A DNA stretch of 64,000 bases from Lachnospiraceae bacterium (GCA_024681775.1 JAILAF010000069.1:62001-126000), one strand, 5' to 3'; shown: positions 52,546 through 61,979, counted from the stretch's first letter. Numbers and translations are program-made. Notes: generated from the sequence alone by a model not told the origin.

Positions 52546-55308
52546 TCAGGTCTGCAAGGTGATGAAGCTTCCGCCTGTTCTTTCTTTCTTAACGATGATC
52601 TGCGAATCGATCTTGTTCTTCAGGTCCGCCACATGAGAGATGATTCCCACAAGTCGATTGCCCTCGCTTAAGGAGGTCAGTGCGCGATAAGCCTGGTCCA
52701 GGGAGTCGGGATCCAGAGAGCCGAAGCCCTCATCCACAAACATGGTATCCACCTGAATGCCACCGGCGCCGGACTGGACTTCATCCGAAAGACCCAGGGC
52801 CAGGGACAGAGAGGCCATGAAGGACTCACCGCCGGAGAGGCTCTTCACACTGCGTTCCGTTCCATTGTAATGGTCGATGACATTCAGTTCAAGTCCGCTT
52901 TGGGATTGATTGTTGCCATCCTCTGCACGCTTCAGTTCGTACTGGCCGCCGGACATGGTCATAAGCCTTACATTGGCCTTCCCCAGGATCCGGTCAAAAT
53001 AGGTGGCCTGGATGTAGGCTTCCAGCGTGATCTTCTTCTTGCCCGTCAGGTCCGCATTGGCGGTTCTGGAAAGTGCATCCGCGATCCGGAGCTGCTTTTC
53101 GATGTCCTCGGCTTCGGACATGCCTCTGCGGATTTCCTTCAGTTCCGTATCGTTGGTGCTGATGCGGGTGGTGAGGATACGGAGTGTCTCCTGCGTCTGC
53201 GCCCGGAGCTGCGTCTTTTCATCCCGTTCCTTCGTTACCGCTGCAGGATCCTCCGTGCTACCGGAGGCAAGCTGCTCCCTGTATCCCTTGATGAGGCCCC
53301 TGCTGGACTCCACGGCCTTCTCCCGGCTACGGAATGCGGCGTCTGCGTCATCGAAAGCCTTCTGAAGCGCTGCTGCTTTGCGGTCACATTCCGCGATCAG
53401 GGCGTTTGCTTCTTCCAGGGTGGGAGGGGTCAGCGTCTTTTCCAGATCTGCCAGCTGCTTTTCTTCCGCCACGTTTGTGCTTTCCGCTGAGGCAATTTCC
53501 GTCCTCTGCTTTTCGATGGCCTCGTTCAGATTTGTGACAGCGCCGTCATATTCTTTGGATTTTTTCTCAAGTTCCGCCTTGCGGGAAATCCTGGCTTCCT
53601 GCGCCTTCAGTTCACTCTGCGCTTTCTCCCGGTCCTCCCGGACCCTCTTGATGGTCTGATCCACCTGAGGTTCATCGGTATCGGGATCCAGGACCATGTA
53701 GTTTTCATTGCCGAGGGAAATGATATGATGCTTCTTCTCCTCTAGGGCCGCTTTGATCGATGCTGCATTCTCGGATGCTGCGGTTGCAGCCTTTCCGGCT
53801 TCCTCCGCCTCCGCTTTTGCCACTTTCAGTTCCTCTTCCGAAGGCACCTCTGCAGGCTTGCATGCGGGAGCAGGATGCTCTATGGCGCCGCATACAGGGC
53901 AGGGCACGCCGGGCTGCAGGCGCTCTGCCAGAACCCCTGCCTGACCGTCCCGGAAAGCATTGTCCAGGGTTTCGTAGGTCTGGCGGAGTCCCCGGTAGAG
54001 TTCATCCTTTTTCAGGTAATCGGCCTGTGCCTTCTCCAGTTTTTCTTTCTGTGCGGCGTAGAGACCGAACTCCTTTTTCAGATTCTGCAGACTCTGCAGA
54101 TTTTTATCGATCCGCTCCAGTTCAGCCGCAGCCTTCTCCTTGCCGGCGCCGGCATCCTTCAGGGTATCCAGCTCCTCTGCGATGATTTTCAGGTCATCGT
54201 TGCAGCGCTTCAGATTCTGCTCGTTGGTCTGCAGATCCTGCTTTGCCTGTTCCAGTCGTTTCCGGCGGTCCTCCGTATTTTTCCGCAGGGTGTCCGCCTC
54301 CTGATAGCGGGGCAGGAGGGTGCGCAGAGCGGTAGCTTTTTCCGTATGACCTTCCTTCGCTTTCAGATCTTCCTTTGCTTTCTCCAGAAGGGGCTTCTGC
54401 GCTTCCAGGGCAGCCTCCAGCGCTTTCAGGTTCTCTTCTTCCTTTGCAAGGCTCTGCTTAGCCTTTTCCAGCTCCTGCAGGCCGCCGATGCGCCGGTTCA
54501 GATCCTCCAGAGCCTTCTCCAGATCCGTGTCCTGTTTTCTGACCTCCGTCTCCCGCTTCCGGTCTCCTTCCAGGATCTGCTCGATGAGTGAAGCCGTTTC
54601 CGGCAGTGTCATCTCCCGGGCTTTTGCCTTTGCCAGCTCCAGAGAAAGGACATCGGTCTCATCGCAGGTAACGCGGCTCACCGCATGGTGGATGCCGGTG
54701 GTCTTCCCATCGTATTCGGTACGAAGGCGCTTCGCCTCCGCCTTCAGTTTTTCCTGGAGGCTCAGGTAGTGGCCGGTCTCAAAGAGCTTCCGGAAGATCT
54801 CCTGGCGCTCCTTGGTGGTGGCCAGAAGGAGCTTGCGGAACTCTCCCTGGGCGATCATGGACACCTGGGTAAACTGCTCAAAGGAAAGACCCAGGAGCTC
54901 TTCCACCGCTGCGTTTACCTGGTTCTTTTTGGTGATGGCCTGTCCGTCCGGCAGAGTGAGGGAAGCATCCGCAGGAGTGGTGGTCATGCCCTCGCCGCGC
55001 TTGGAAGGGCGCATGTATTCAGGGTTTCTGCGGATGGTATACTCCCTGCCGCCATGCTCAAAGACCAGCTCCACCTCCGTGGGGGTGCCGGGCTCTGCGT
55101 ACTTGGAACGAAGCATGTTGCCGTCCCGCAGCTGTCCGCCGGTCTTGTCATAGAGTGCATAGCAGATGGCATCAAAAATGGTGGTCTTGCCGGCACCGGT
55201 ATCGCCGGTGATGAGATAAATGCCGCTTCCTCCCAGCCGGTCCATGTGGATCTCCACGGTCCCGGCGTAAGGGCCGAATGCTGACATTTTCAGATAGATC
55301 GGTCTCAT
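52546..55308 (-). CDS. sbcC: Exonuclease SbcC (Rad50-like)
   Basis: A 920-residue SMC-like ATPase that works with SbcD to open hairpins and process DNA ends. Walker A is GDTGAGKTTIFDAICYALY near residue 35, a long coiled coil follows on each side of the zinc hook GVPCPVCGAIEHP near residue 465, and the C-terminal signature LSGGESFMASLSLALG is followed by Walker B MFVDEGFGSLD. It begins 6 nt after the sbcD stop. The presence of a hairpin-cutting nuclease is notable given the many hairpins in this window. Confidence 0.95.
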   Translation of the reverse strand: MRPIYLKMSAFGPYAGTVEIHMDRLGGSGIYLITGDTGAGKTTIFDAICYALYDKTGGQLRDGNMLRSKYAEPGTPTEVELVFEHGGREYTIRRNPEYMRPSKRGEGMTTTPADASLTLPDGQAITKKNQVNAAVEELLGLSFEQFTQVSMIAQGEFRKLLLATTKERQEIFRKLFETGHYLSLQEKLKAEAKRLRTEYDGKTTGIHHAVSRVTCDETDVLSLELAKAKAREMTLPETASLIEQILEGDRKRETEVRKQDTDLEKALEDLNRRIGGLQELEKAKQSLAKEEENLKALEAALEAQKPLLEKAKEDLKAKEGHTEKATALRTLLPRYQEADTLRKNTEDRRKRLEQAKQDLQTNEQNLKRCNDDLKIIAEELDTLKDAGAGKEKAAAELERIDKNLQSLQNLKKEFGLYAAQKEKLEKAQADYLKKDELYRGLRQTYETLDNAFRDGQAGVLAERLQPGVPCPVCGAIEHPAPACKPAEVPSEEELKVAKAEAEEAGKAATAASENAASIKAALEEKKHHIISLGNENYMVLDPDTDEPQVDQTIKRVREDREKAQSELKAQEARISRKAELEKKSKEYDGAVTNLNEAIEKQRTEIASAESTNVAEEKQLADLEKTLTPPTLEEANALIAECDRKAAALQKAFDDADAAFRSREKAVESSRGLIKGYREQLASGSTEDPAAVTKERDEKTQLRAQTQETLRILTTRISTNDTELKEIRRGMSEAEDIEKQLRIADALSRTANADLTGKKKITLEAYIQATYFDRILGKANVRLMTMSGGQYELKRAEDGNNQSQSGLELNVIDHYNGTERSVKSLSGGESFMASLSLALGLSDEVQSGAGGIQVDTMFVDEGFGSLDPDSLDQAYRALTSLSEGNRLVGIISHVADLKNKIDSQIIVKKERTGGSFITLQT

Positions 55309-55314
55309 ATGTTC

Positions 55315-56442
55315 CTATGCCTCCCAGATGCTGACGATCATGTCATTTACCACTTCCCGCTGGTCTTCGCTCATCTCCTGATTGTTCTGCAGTTCATAGA
55401 ACTCGGAGAAAAGCTCCAGGGGCGTTTTATGCTCCACGTCCACCGCCCCGGTCACCTCTGCATTGGTGCGGGTGCGCAGGTTGTCGTAGGTCAGCTTCAT
55501 GATGTTGGGATAAACGGAACGGAGTCTGGCCATGGCATCGGGCACATCCTCCTCATCCGTCAGTACGGCGTGGATGTAATCCTCGGTATCGGTCCCCTCG
55601 TAAAAGGACCTGTCCGTAAGCTCCATGTAGCTCCCGCGGATTTCCCGCAGGTCGTGCTTCGGCACCAGCGGCACGGTGCGGACCGTCACATCCCCCTTTT
55701 CTCCCAGCTCCACCACGGTGACGGATTTGTGATGATCCTTCTCGGAGAAGGAGTATTTCAGCGGGCTGCCCGCATAACGGACGGTTTCCCTGCCCACCTT
55801 CTGGGGACCGTGGAGATGGCCCAGGGCCACATAGTCGAAAGCGTCAAAAACATCCACGGACACATTGTCCAGGCCGCCGATATTTTCCTCGGATTCACAG
55901 CGCTCTGCCCCTGCCACGAACTGATGCGCCACCAGGACGTTCCGCTCCGCAATGTCCACAGCAGCCCGCCCGATCACCAGCCTGCAGGCATCGGTGTAGT
56001 CCCGGATCTCCTCCCCCTCGAAGAAAGGCCGCACCATGGCGGGCTTGATGAAGGGAAGAAGGTAGATGTGGACGGGGCCGTGAGCATCCTCCACAGTAAA
56101 GGAAGAAAGGGAGCCCTCATAGCCCGGTGCCAGATGGATCCCGGTGACATCCACCAGCTTCCCGTGGTCCGCAAAGCGCACCGCGGAGTCATGATTGCCG
56201 CTGATGGCGTACACGGGGATGCTGCGCTTCGCCAGGCGCACCAGGAAGTCGTCCCACAGCCGCATGGCATCCTCGCTGGGAACGGATTTGTCATAGACAT
56301 CCCCCGCAATGAGGATGCCGTCGGGCCGCTCTTCATCGATGACGCCCAGGATCTTCAGCAGGATGTACTCCTGGTCCTCGATCATGGGGAATTCGTTAAC
56401 CCGCTTTCCAAGATGCAGGTCTGCCAGATGGATCAGTTTCAT
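55315..56442 (-). CDS. sbcD: Exonuclease SbcD (Mre11-like)
   Basis: A 375-residue metallophosphoesterase nuclease. Metal-binding motifs are LIHLADLHLGKR, GILIAGDVYDKS, AISGNHDSAVRF, and LVAHQF and GHLHGPQ. It forms the nuclease of the SbcCD complex. I placed the start at ATG 56442 with GGAAGGGAG 5 nt before it. It is the first gene of the sbcD-sbcC-spermidine-synthase-like run. Confidence 0.95.
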   Translation of the reverse strand: MKLIHLADLHLGKRVNEFPMIEDQEYILLKILGVIDEERPDGILIAGDVYDKSVPSEDAMRLWDDFLVRLAKRSIPVYAISGNHDSAVRFADHGKLVDVTGIHLAPGYEGSLSSFTVEDAHGPVHIYLLPFIKPAMVRPFFEGEEIRDYTDACRLVIGRAAVDIAERNVLVAHQFVAGAERCESEENIGGLDNVSVDVFDAFDYVALGHLHGPQKVGRETVRYAGSPLKYSFSEKDHHKSVTVVELGEKGDVTVRTVPLVPKHDLREIRGSYMELTDRSFYEGTDTEDYIHAVLTDEEDVPDAMARLRSVYPNIMKLTYDNLRTRTNAEVTGAVDVEHKTPLELFSEFYELQNNQEMSEDQREVVNDMIVSIWEA

Positions 56443-56509
56443 GGTGGCTCCCTTCCGTTGATTTCCGCCGTCGCATTCGTCCGGCAATTTACAATCGGTA
56501 CACTACATC

Positions 56510-56538
56510 AGTATAAAATGATTCCCGGAGATTGGAAA
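56510..56538 (-). promoter_or_regulatory. Candidate sbcDC promoter
   Basis: On the minus strand TTTCCA and TATACT are 17 nt apart, about 70 nt upstream of sbcD. The -35 matches only 4 of 6 consensus bases. Confidence 0.4.
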
Positions 56539-56642
56539 GCAACTGTCAGTTCAATCCCTGCCGGCCCGGTCATCCCACACTCTTACAAGATTTTACTTCT
56601 TCTTTTGCGGAATCTGTTTCCCTCAAAGCAGTGAAAAGCGTT

Positions 56643-56693
56643 TGTTCGGTTTCTGCTGCGCTGATTGAAAACCGAAACCCGAACAGATATAAT
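56643..56693 (+). promoter_or_regulatory. Promoter with overlapping inverted repeat, zinc ribbon operon
   Basis: TTGAAA at 56665 and TATAAT at 56688 are 17 nt apart. An inverted repeat TGTTCGGTTTC (56643) and GAAACCCGAACA (56674), with one bulged base, spans the -35 element and could bind a repressor. Confidence 0.65.
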
Positions 56694-56706
56694 GGGGAAA
56701 GTGTAC

Positions 56707-57489
56707 ATGAAAGAAACCTCAAAAGGAAACCCTTCAGTGAATAAGAGCAAAAAGAAAACCACTCATTGTAGCAGCTGTGGCGGCGTTTTTGACGCAGTGC
56801 TTCCCAATTGCCCCTTCTGTGGAACCATGAACGTGACCGGCGCGGAAAAGCAATATATGGATCGGCTCGGAGATATCCATGACAATCTCCGGGAACTGTC
56901 GGATTATTCTGCTGCGGAAACGGGACGTCAGGCCAGAAAGACCTGGAGATGGCTCATTTTGGCCGTCGTTCTTCTTCTGGCAGTCGGTGGCGGCATATTC
57001 CTGCATAACGAGATGCGGGAAAAGGCGTATCTCGCCAAAGAGAAGGCAGAATTCTTTTGGCAAAAGGAGGCATTTCCAGAACTGGAAGCCCTTTTTGAAG
57101 CCGGCCAATACGAGGAACTGCTGCGTCTGTACGAACAATACACGGAAGAAGGTCACAGTCTTTGGGATTTCCAATATTACCGGTTCTGCGAATACATGCA
57201 GAATCTGGAACAAGCGGAACATTCGATGACAGACTTCACCGACATGGGGCTTCTCAAATATCTGCTGGCCGACGAATTGGAGGTTATGGCGATGGACACG
57301 TCGAAGCTGCCGGAGGAGGCAGGCGCATATCTGGAGCAGAGGAGAGCACCCGTCACGGAAGATTTTTGGCAGCGTTTTCAAATGAACAATGAGGATTTCC
57401 AGCTCTTTATGAACGAATACAAAGAGTTGGGCTACATCAGTTATTCGGAATGCGAACAGTATCTGAAGGATCATCCGGTCAACCCGTGA
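56707..57489 (+). CDS. Zinc ribbon membrane protein 1
   Basis: A 260-residue protein with an N-terminal zinc ribbon (CSSCGGVF, CPFCGTMN), a linker, one membrane helix (LILAVVLLLAVGGGIFL) and a helical outer domain of about 150 residues. The ATG at 56707 would leave a very short leader after the TATAAT at 56688; a GTG at 56737 with AAAAGGAAAC upstream is an equally good start. It leads a three-gene set of similarly built proteins. The fold is typical of membrane sensors and remains unassigned. Confidence 0.7.
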   Translation: MKETSKGNPSVNKSKKKTTHCSSCGGVFDAVLPNCPFCGTMNVTGAEKQYMDRLGDIHDNLRELSDYSAAETGRQARKTWRWLILAVVLLLAVGGGIFLHNEMREKAYLAKEKAEFFWQKEAFPELEALFEAGQYEELLRLYEQYTEEGHSLWDFQYYRFCEYMQNLEQAEHSMTDFTDMGLLKYLLADELEVMAMDTSKLPEEAGAYLEQRRAPVTEDFWQRFQMNNEDFQLFMNEYKELGYISYSECEQYLKDHPVNP

Positions 57490-57510
57490 GTCCTGTTAGG
57501 AAGAGAGAAC

Positions 57511-58260
57511 ATGAAATGTGAAAACTGCGGCGGAGAGGTCAGTTTAGAGCAAAAATTCTGCCCTTTCTGCGGAAAAGAGAATACCCAGGCGACCGAGCAC
57601 CAAAGGGATATGGATGCATTTAAGCGGCGCTATGAACAGACCGAGGCATCGGTCAAACACAAAACCCGGAAATATGCCATGGTTACCATACGCGTTGTGG
57701 GAATCGTTGTGCTGCTGATCGCCTGCATCATTATGTTCGCTGTGGCGGAATCGGCCTATTCGATGCCCGGCGATGCCAGAAGGCGCGCCTCGCAGCGCAA
57801 TCCCGAACCCTATAAGGCAGCCCTTGAGAAATACCTCGAAGAGGGAGACTACCGGTCCTTTTGTTCCTATGGAGATTACCATAATCTTCGCTGGTTTTCG
57901 GATTCCCCCTTCAGGGAATACCGCGATATTTATATGGTCTGTCAGGACTACGATGCCGTCATGCGCATGGCCGAAAACCTCATCCTGCACGGGGATGAAG
58001 AAAAGTGGCGTACCTATTCCATGGAATCCGATATCACACACTTCGTAAACTACCTGGATTCCTTTGAAGAACGGATCGACCGAAATTACTCGGAAGAGGC
58101 GTCCCGCTTTGATATCTATGTATCGGATATGCAGGAAAATGTGAATCTCGTACTGGAAACCTGTTTTGGAATGAGTGCGGAGGAACGAGAAGAATTCATG
58201 AGTCTCTCTGCCGGAAAAAAGAGTGTTGTGATCGAGGATGCATTGATCGGTGAAGAGTGA
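57511..58260 (+). CDS. Zinc ribbon membrane protein 2
   Basis: A 249-residue protein beginning with a zinc ribbon (MKCENCGGEVSLEQKFCPFCG), then a membrane helix (VVGIVVLLIACIIMFAVA) and an outer helical domain rich in acidic residues. The segment KYLEEGDYRSFCSY resembles the start of the third protein's outer part. It follows the first gene by 21 nt and overlaps the ORF-track start of the third. It probably forms a set with its neighbours at the membrane; the role is unknown. Confidence 0.75.
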   Translation: MKCENCGGEVSLEQKFCPFCGKENTQATEHQRDMDAFKRRYEQTEASVKHKTRKYAMVTIRVVGIVVLLIACIIMFAVAESAYSMPGDARRRASQRNPEPYKAALEKYLEEGDYRSFCSYGDYHNLRWFSDSPFREYRDIYMVCQDYDAVMRMAENLILHGDEEKWRTYSMESDITHFVNYLDSFEERIDRNYSEEASRFDIYVSDMQENVNLVLETCFGMSAEEREEFMSLSAGKKSVVIEDALIGEE

Positions 58261-58276
58261 GCGAGGAGACAGACAG

Positions 58277-58735
58277 ATGAATGATCACGAAAAAACAAAT
58301 CAAAATCTCGCAGGCATGGCTGATGGCAAAAAGCCGATCTACATTCTGCTCCTGGATATTGTGCTGGTCATTGCGGCGATTGCCTTTGTGGGTATTTTTT
58401 TCCATATGGTGGGAGAAATCCGGAGGGCCTACAATCGTAGCCTCTACAGTTCAGGCTATACCTACTATCTAAAGGATGGGGACTACGGAGAGATCGCGGA
58501 CACCTACTACAGAACCCATGCCGATGTGGTCGCGGTAGACGAGGAATCCATGGAAATCCTGCGCATCGGAAAGTATGCAGACGAAGCCTTTTTCAAGCAT
58601 GTGTTTGAAGCAGGGAACGAGCCGGACAAGGCAAAGCCTTATGAGAGCCGGATGGCAACGACGAGAAGCCTTCTGGGGGAGTATTCCTTTACAGCGGATG
58701 AAATCGATCGCGTCCTGGAAAGGTACATCCGATAA
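58277..58735 (+). CDS. Small membrane protein 3 of the zinc ribbon set
   Basis: A 152-residue protein without a zinc ribbon but with one membrane helix (YILLLDIVLVIAAIAFVGIFF) and a helical outer domain (YYLKDGDYGEIADTYYRTH). I chose ATG 58277, preceded by GAGGAGAC, because the track start at 58250 lies inside the preceding gene. The shared GDY-containing segment suggests descent from the same ancestor as gene 2. It precedes a terminator. Confidence 0.7.
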   Translation: MNDHEKTNQNLAGMADGKKPIYILLLDIVLVIAAIAFVGIFFHMVGEIRRAYNRSLYSSGYTYYLKDGDYGEIADTYYRTHADVVAVDEESMEILRIGKYADEAFFKHVFEAGNEPDKAKPYESRMATTRSLLGEYSFTADEIDRVLERYIR

Positions 58736-58755
58736 AGCACTGAAACGCCGAAAAA

Positions 58756-58791
58756 GGGGGTTGCCACCATGGCGGTGGCAGCCCCCTTTAA
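58756..58791 (+). terminator. Terminator after zinc ribbon operon
   Basis: GGGGG-TTGCCACC pairs with GGTGGCAGCCCCC, a long GC-rich stem followed by TTTAAT. Confidence 0.75.
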
Positions 58792-58813
58792 TATCCATAC
58801 TACTCGTTTTGCG

Positions 58814-58868
58814 AAATTGTCAACCTTCTATAATTCAAGGTTGACAATTTGCAAAACAGGGGTATGAT
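58814..58868 (+). promoter_or_regulatory. BirA operator and promoter of bioY
   Basis: AAATTGTCAACCTT (58814-58827) and AAGGTTGACAATTT (58837-58850) form a perfect 14-bp inverted repeat like Firmicutes BirA sites. The right arm contains the -35 TTGACA, and TATGAT follows after 16 nt. Biotin-loaded BirA would block the promoter, so bioY should be induced when biotin is scarce. Confidence 0.85.
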
Positions 58869-58914
58869 AAGAAGCGTGCATGCATCAAACCACAGAAAAG
58901 GAATGAACTGAACA

Positions 58915-59532
58915 ATGTCAGAAATACAGACGAAAGAACAAAACCGCAGTCAGGGCTCAAAAGTCGCTGACACCTGCAGGATCGGGCTCTTCACGGCCCT
59001 GATCTGCGTGATATCTCAGCTCCCCGGAATCCCCCTCCCGGGGGGCGTTCCCATGACGCTGCAGACCTTGATCCTGCCGCTGGCAGGGATCATCCTGGGA
59101 CCGGTAAACGGTACCATCGCCTCCCTCATCTACCTGCTGCTGGGGATCGTGGGACTTCCGGTATTCTCCGGATTTAAGGGCGGCTTCGGCGTCCTGATGG
59201 GCGCCACCGGCGGCTTTATCATCTCCTTTCCCCTGCTGCCCCTCTTTGCAGGGCTGGGACTGAAGATCGGCGCAAAAAAGCAGGGCGAGAAAGGCGTCTT
59301 TTACTACGTCTCTCTGACCGTCGGCCTGGTGCTGGGAGCGGTCCTCAACTATGTGGTAGGAACCTTCTGGTTCGCAGGTGTCTACCTGGGCGGGATCACC
59401 GCCGAGAATCTGGGGAAGGGCTTTGCCGCCTGTGTGCTGCCCTTCATCCCCACCGCCATCATCAAGATCATCCTGGCGCTGCTGCTTGGCACTCTGCTGC
59501 GCAGGACCTTAAAAAAGGCCTCCCTGCTGTAA
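58915..59532 (+). CDS. bioY: Biotin transporter BioY
   Basis: A 205-residue substrate-binding (S) component of an ECF transporter. Six membrane helices and conserved segments are visible: PLPGGVPMTLQTLILPLAGIILGP, YLLLGIVGLPVFSGFKGGFG, LMGATGGFIISFPL and the C-terminal GTFWFAGVYL. It captures biotin; the energising ECF module is presumably elsewhere in the genome. The ATG at 58915 has AAGGAA upstream. The BirA-type operator directly upstream supports the identification. Confidence 0.95.
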   Translation: MSEIQTKEQNRSQGSKVADTCRIGLFTALICVISQLPGIPLPGGVPMTLQTLILPLAGIILGPVNGTIASLIYLLLGIVGLPVFSGFKGGFGVLMGATGGFIISFPLLPLFAGLGLKIGAKKQGEKGVFYYVSLTVGLVLGAVLNYVVGTFWFAGVYLGGITAENLGKGFAACVLPFIPTAIIKIILALLLGTLLRRTLKKASLL

Positions 59533-59547
59533 CCGGGAGGCCGGAAG

Positions 59548-59590
59548 AAAAAAGAAGCGCCTCCCGCCAGTGTGGTCGGGAGACGCTTTT
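59548..59590. terminator. Bidirectional terminator between bioY and prs
   Basis: GAAGCG-CTCCCG pairs with CGGGAG-CGCTTTT around a 10-nt loop, with A-rich sequence on the left and TTTTTC on the right, so it works for both convergent genes. Confidence 0.85.
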
Positions 59591-59597
59591 TCTTTCT

Positions 59598-60785
59598 TTA
59601 ATCCAGTTCGCCGTTTTTGTATCTGGCCACGATGTTCTGGATCCTCTCGCTGGGATTCAGCAGATCGGAAATGGAGGAATCGTGGTTCAGGGTGTCAATG
59701 ATGTATGCGATGTACTTGCTCAGGTCGCAGTTGATGTACCACTCTCTCTCCAGCAGCTCCGGAGTCTGGTAGATCAGGTTCGTGGTCAGGATCCGGTCGA
59801 TGATGTGATCCTCGTATGCCTTGTCGATCACATCCAGGCCACTGGTGAAGAGACCGAAGGTGGCGAAGACAAAGATCCTGTTTGCCTTCCGCTCCTTCAG
59901 CGCTGCCGCAACCTCCAGCATGCTCTCACCGGAGGAGATCATATCATCGATGATGATCACATCCTTGCCGGCCACGTCGGAACCCAGGAACTCGTGAGCG
60001 ATGATGGGATTGCGTCCGTTGACGATCCTGGTGTAATCTCTCCGCTTGTAGAACATACCCATGTCCAGTCCCAGGACATTGGCAGTGTAGATGGCACGGG
60101 ACATACCGCCCTCATCGGGGCTGACGATCATCATGTGCTCCGCATCCAGGGACAGGCCCTTCACGTTGCGCAGCAGACCCTTGATGAACTGGTATGCGGG
60201 CTGAACGGTCTCAAATCCGTTCAGAGGGATGGCGTTCTGTACACGGGGATCGTGGGCATCGAAGGTGATGATGTTGTCCACGCCCATCTTGACCAGCTCC
60301 TGCAGTGCGATGGCACAGTCCAGAGACTCTCTGGAATTGCGTTTGTGCTGGCGGCTCTCATAGAGGAAAGGCATGATGACGGTGATGCGTCTGCCCTTGC
60401 CGCCCACAGCGGCGATGATCCTCTTCAGATCCTGATAGTGATCGTCCGGAGACATGTGGTTCTCATGTCCGCAGAGGGAATAGGTCTGGGAGTAATTCAG
60501 GATATCCACCAGGATGTACAGATCATGTCCGCGGACGGATTCCAGGATCTGTCCCTTGGCTTCTCCGGACCCGAAGCGGGGCACCTTGGCCTGCAGCAGA
60601 TAGGAGTCTCTCTGATATCCGGCAAATGCCAGCGAGCCCTTGTGCTCGCTCTCTCTCTCGGCTCTCCATCTGACCAGGTACTGGTCTACCTTCTCCCCCA
60701 GGGGCTTACAGCCCTCCAGAGCGATGATGCCGAGCGCGCCTACGGGAATGCTTTCCAGGTTGCGCTTTTCTTCGTGTTTTGCCAT
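59598..60785 (-). CDS. prs: Ribose-phosphate pyrophosphokinase, long form
   Basis: A 395-residue PRPP synthetase making 5-phosphoribosyl 1-diphosphate for nucleotides, histidine and tryptophan. The catalytic loop is FYKRRDYTR, the ribose-phosphate loop IIIDDMISSGESM (canonical DDMIDTGG), and the ATP-binding region reads FDAHDPRVQNAIPL. Standard enzymes have about 315 residues; this one has about 60 extra N-terminal residues and a C-terminal extension, as in many Clostridia versions. GAGGAG precedes the ATG. Confidence 0.92.
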   Translation of the reverse strand: MAKHEEKRNLESIPVGALGIIALEGCKPLGEKVDQYLVRWRAERESEHKGSLAFAGYQRDSYLLQAKVPRFGSGEAKGQILESVRGHDLYILVDILNYSQTYSLCGHENHMSPDDHYQDLKRIIAAVGGKGRRITVIMPFLYESRQHKRNSRESLDCAIALQELVKMGVDNIITFDAHDPRVQNAIPLNGFETVQPAYQFIKGLLRNVKGLSLDAEHMMIVSPDEGGMSRAIYTANVLGLDMGMFYKRRDYTRIVNGRNPIIAHEFLGSDVAGKDVIIIDDMISSGESMLEVAAALKERKANRIFVFATFGLFTSGLDVIDKAYEDHIIDRILTTNLIYQTPELLEREWYINCDLSKYIAYIIDTLNHDSSISDLLNPSERIQNIVARYKNGELD

Positions 60786-60879
60786 GCGTATTCTCCTCTT
60801 TTCGTTACAATCCTTATCGGTCGGTTTCGGTAACTGATGACAGGAATTGCTCCCTTTTATTTCTTTTCTGACCCTGTCA

Positions 60880-61848
60880 TCAGATCAGTGTGCGCAGATC
60901 CGGTCCCGTCAGCCTGATGATGTCATACCGCCCCAGGATCCTGGAAGCGATGCGGTCCGTGTATCTCTTCTGGAGATCCCCGAAGCTCAGGTTGGTGGAA
61001 AGAATGGTGGGCCGTTTGCGCAGGTCCCGTTCGTTCATCAACGCAAAAAACTGTGTCTCCACAAAGCCGTTGGTATATTCCGACCCCAGATCGTCGATGA
61101 TCAGCAGATCACAGTTGTACAGAGAAGTCTCAAAATCCTGACTGCGGTCCTCCTGAAATTCGGGGCGGAACCGCTGATCAGCCAGCGTATCAAAGAGCTT
61201 CTGGGAACTTAAGTATACCACAGAATGGCCGCTGGGAAGAAGCTCCGCCGCGATGCAGCAGGACAGGAAGCTTTTGCCGGTTCCTACTGTACCATAGAAC
61301 ATGAGATTTCGATAGTTCGTTTCGAAAGAATTCACAAAATCTTTACACAGGGCCACGGCGCCCTTCAGATGCGTCAGGTCCTCACCCTTGTGGTACTCGT
61401 AGGTCAGATTGGAAAAGTTGCACTGTTCCAGAAGCCCCTGCAGATTGGACTGGTGATACAGGATCCGGGTCTCCTTCATCTTAAAGCAGCGGCATTTGCG
61501 CCTCGTGCCGTCCGGCTGGGGGATAAATCCCGTGTCGGAGCACATCCTGCAGGCATAGTCCGGCTCGAAATCCTCCTCGGAATACCCCTCCGAAGCAAGG
61601 AGAGCGCGGAACTGCCCCCGGGCTTCCTCCAGGTCCTCCGCCAGTGCCTCCGCTTCCGGCGTATGACCTGCCAGCTGCTGCTTGGCCCGCTGCACGGAAA
61701 GAGTGGCAATACGCTCTTCCAGAGGCTGCAGTCCCGGGAGCTGTGCATAGATCTGCTCCCTGCGCTCGGCCACACGGGCCTGTGCCGCACTCTGAAGCTC
61801 GCCGTATTCCTTCATGATCTCCTGGTATTGGCTGTTGGTCAGTGGCAT
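60880..61848 (-). CDS. dnaI: Primosomal protein DnaI (helicase loader)
   Basis: A 322-residue AAA+ protein that loads the replicative helicase. The N-terminal zinc-binding part has CRMCSDTG and CRCFKMK; the ATPase core has Walker A GTVGTGKSFL near residue 190, Walker B LLIIDDLGSE and sensor-like ILSTNLSFGDL. It is 131 nt downstream of dnaD and the two are probably cotranscribed with the hairpin region between. The alternative name DnaC-like is used in other annotations. Confidence 0.92.
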   Translation of the reverse strand: MPLTNSQYQEIMKEYGELQSAAQARVAERREQIYAQLPGLQPLEERIATLSVQRAKQQLAGHTPEAEALAEDLEEARGQFRALLASEGYSEEDFEPDYACRMCSDTGFIPQPDGTRRKCRCFKMKETRILYHQSNLQGLLEQCNFSNLTYEYHKGEDLTHLKGAVALCKDFVNSFETNYRNLMFYGTVGTGKSFLSCCIAAELLPSGHSVVYLSSQKLFDTLADQRFRPEFQEDRSQDFETSLYNCDLLIIDDLGSEYTNGFVETQFFALMNERDLRKRPTILSTNLSFGDLQKRYTDRIASRILGRYDIIRLTGPDLRTLI

Positions 61849-61884
61849 AACCTATAATCCCCTATGATCCCCTCTATTAATCTC

Positions 61885-61979
61885 TTATTGACTCGCTATG
61901 CTCCTCAATAAGCTTGTCTTATTGACTCGCTTTGCTCCTCAATAAGCATCGCAAAACCACTCCGGTGGAGTGGTTTTGC
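61885..61979. repeat. Three hairpins between dnaD and dnaI
   Basis: Two direct 34-nt repeats contain TTATTGA/TCAATAA stems (61885-61911 and 61919-61945) with GCTATGC or GCTTTGC cores. The third stem, GCAAAACCACTCC/GGAGTGGTTTTGC, is a perfect 13-bp pair with a 3-nt loop and ends at the dnaD stop codon. There is no T tract. Confidence 0.75.

Noticed and set aside
61885-61945. Two direct repeats resembling a CRISPR unit
   Set aside because: Only two copies, spacing of a few bases, and each copy is itself a hairpin; no cas genes.
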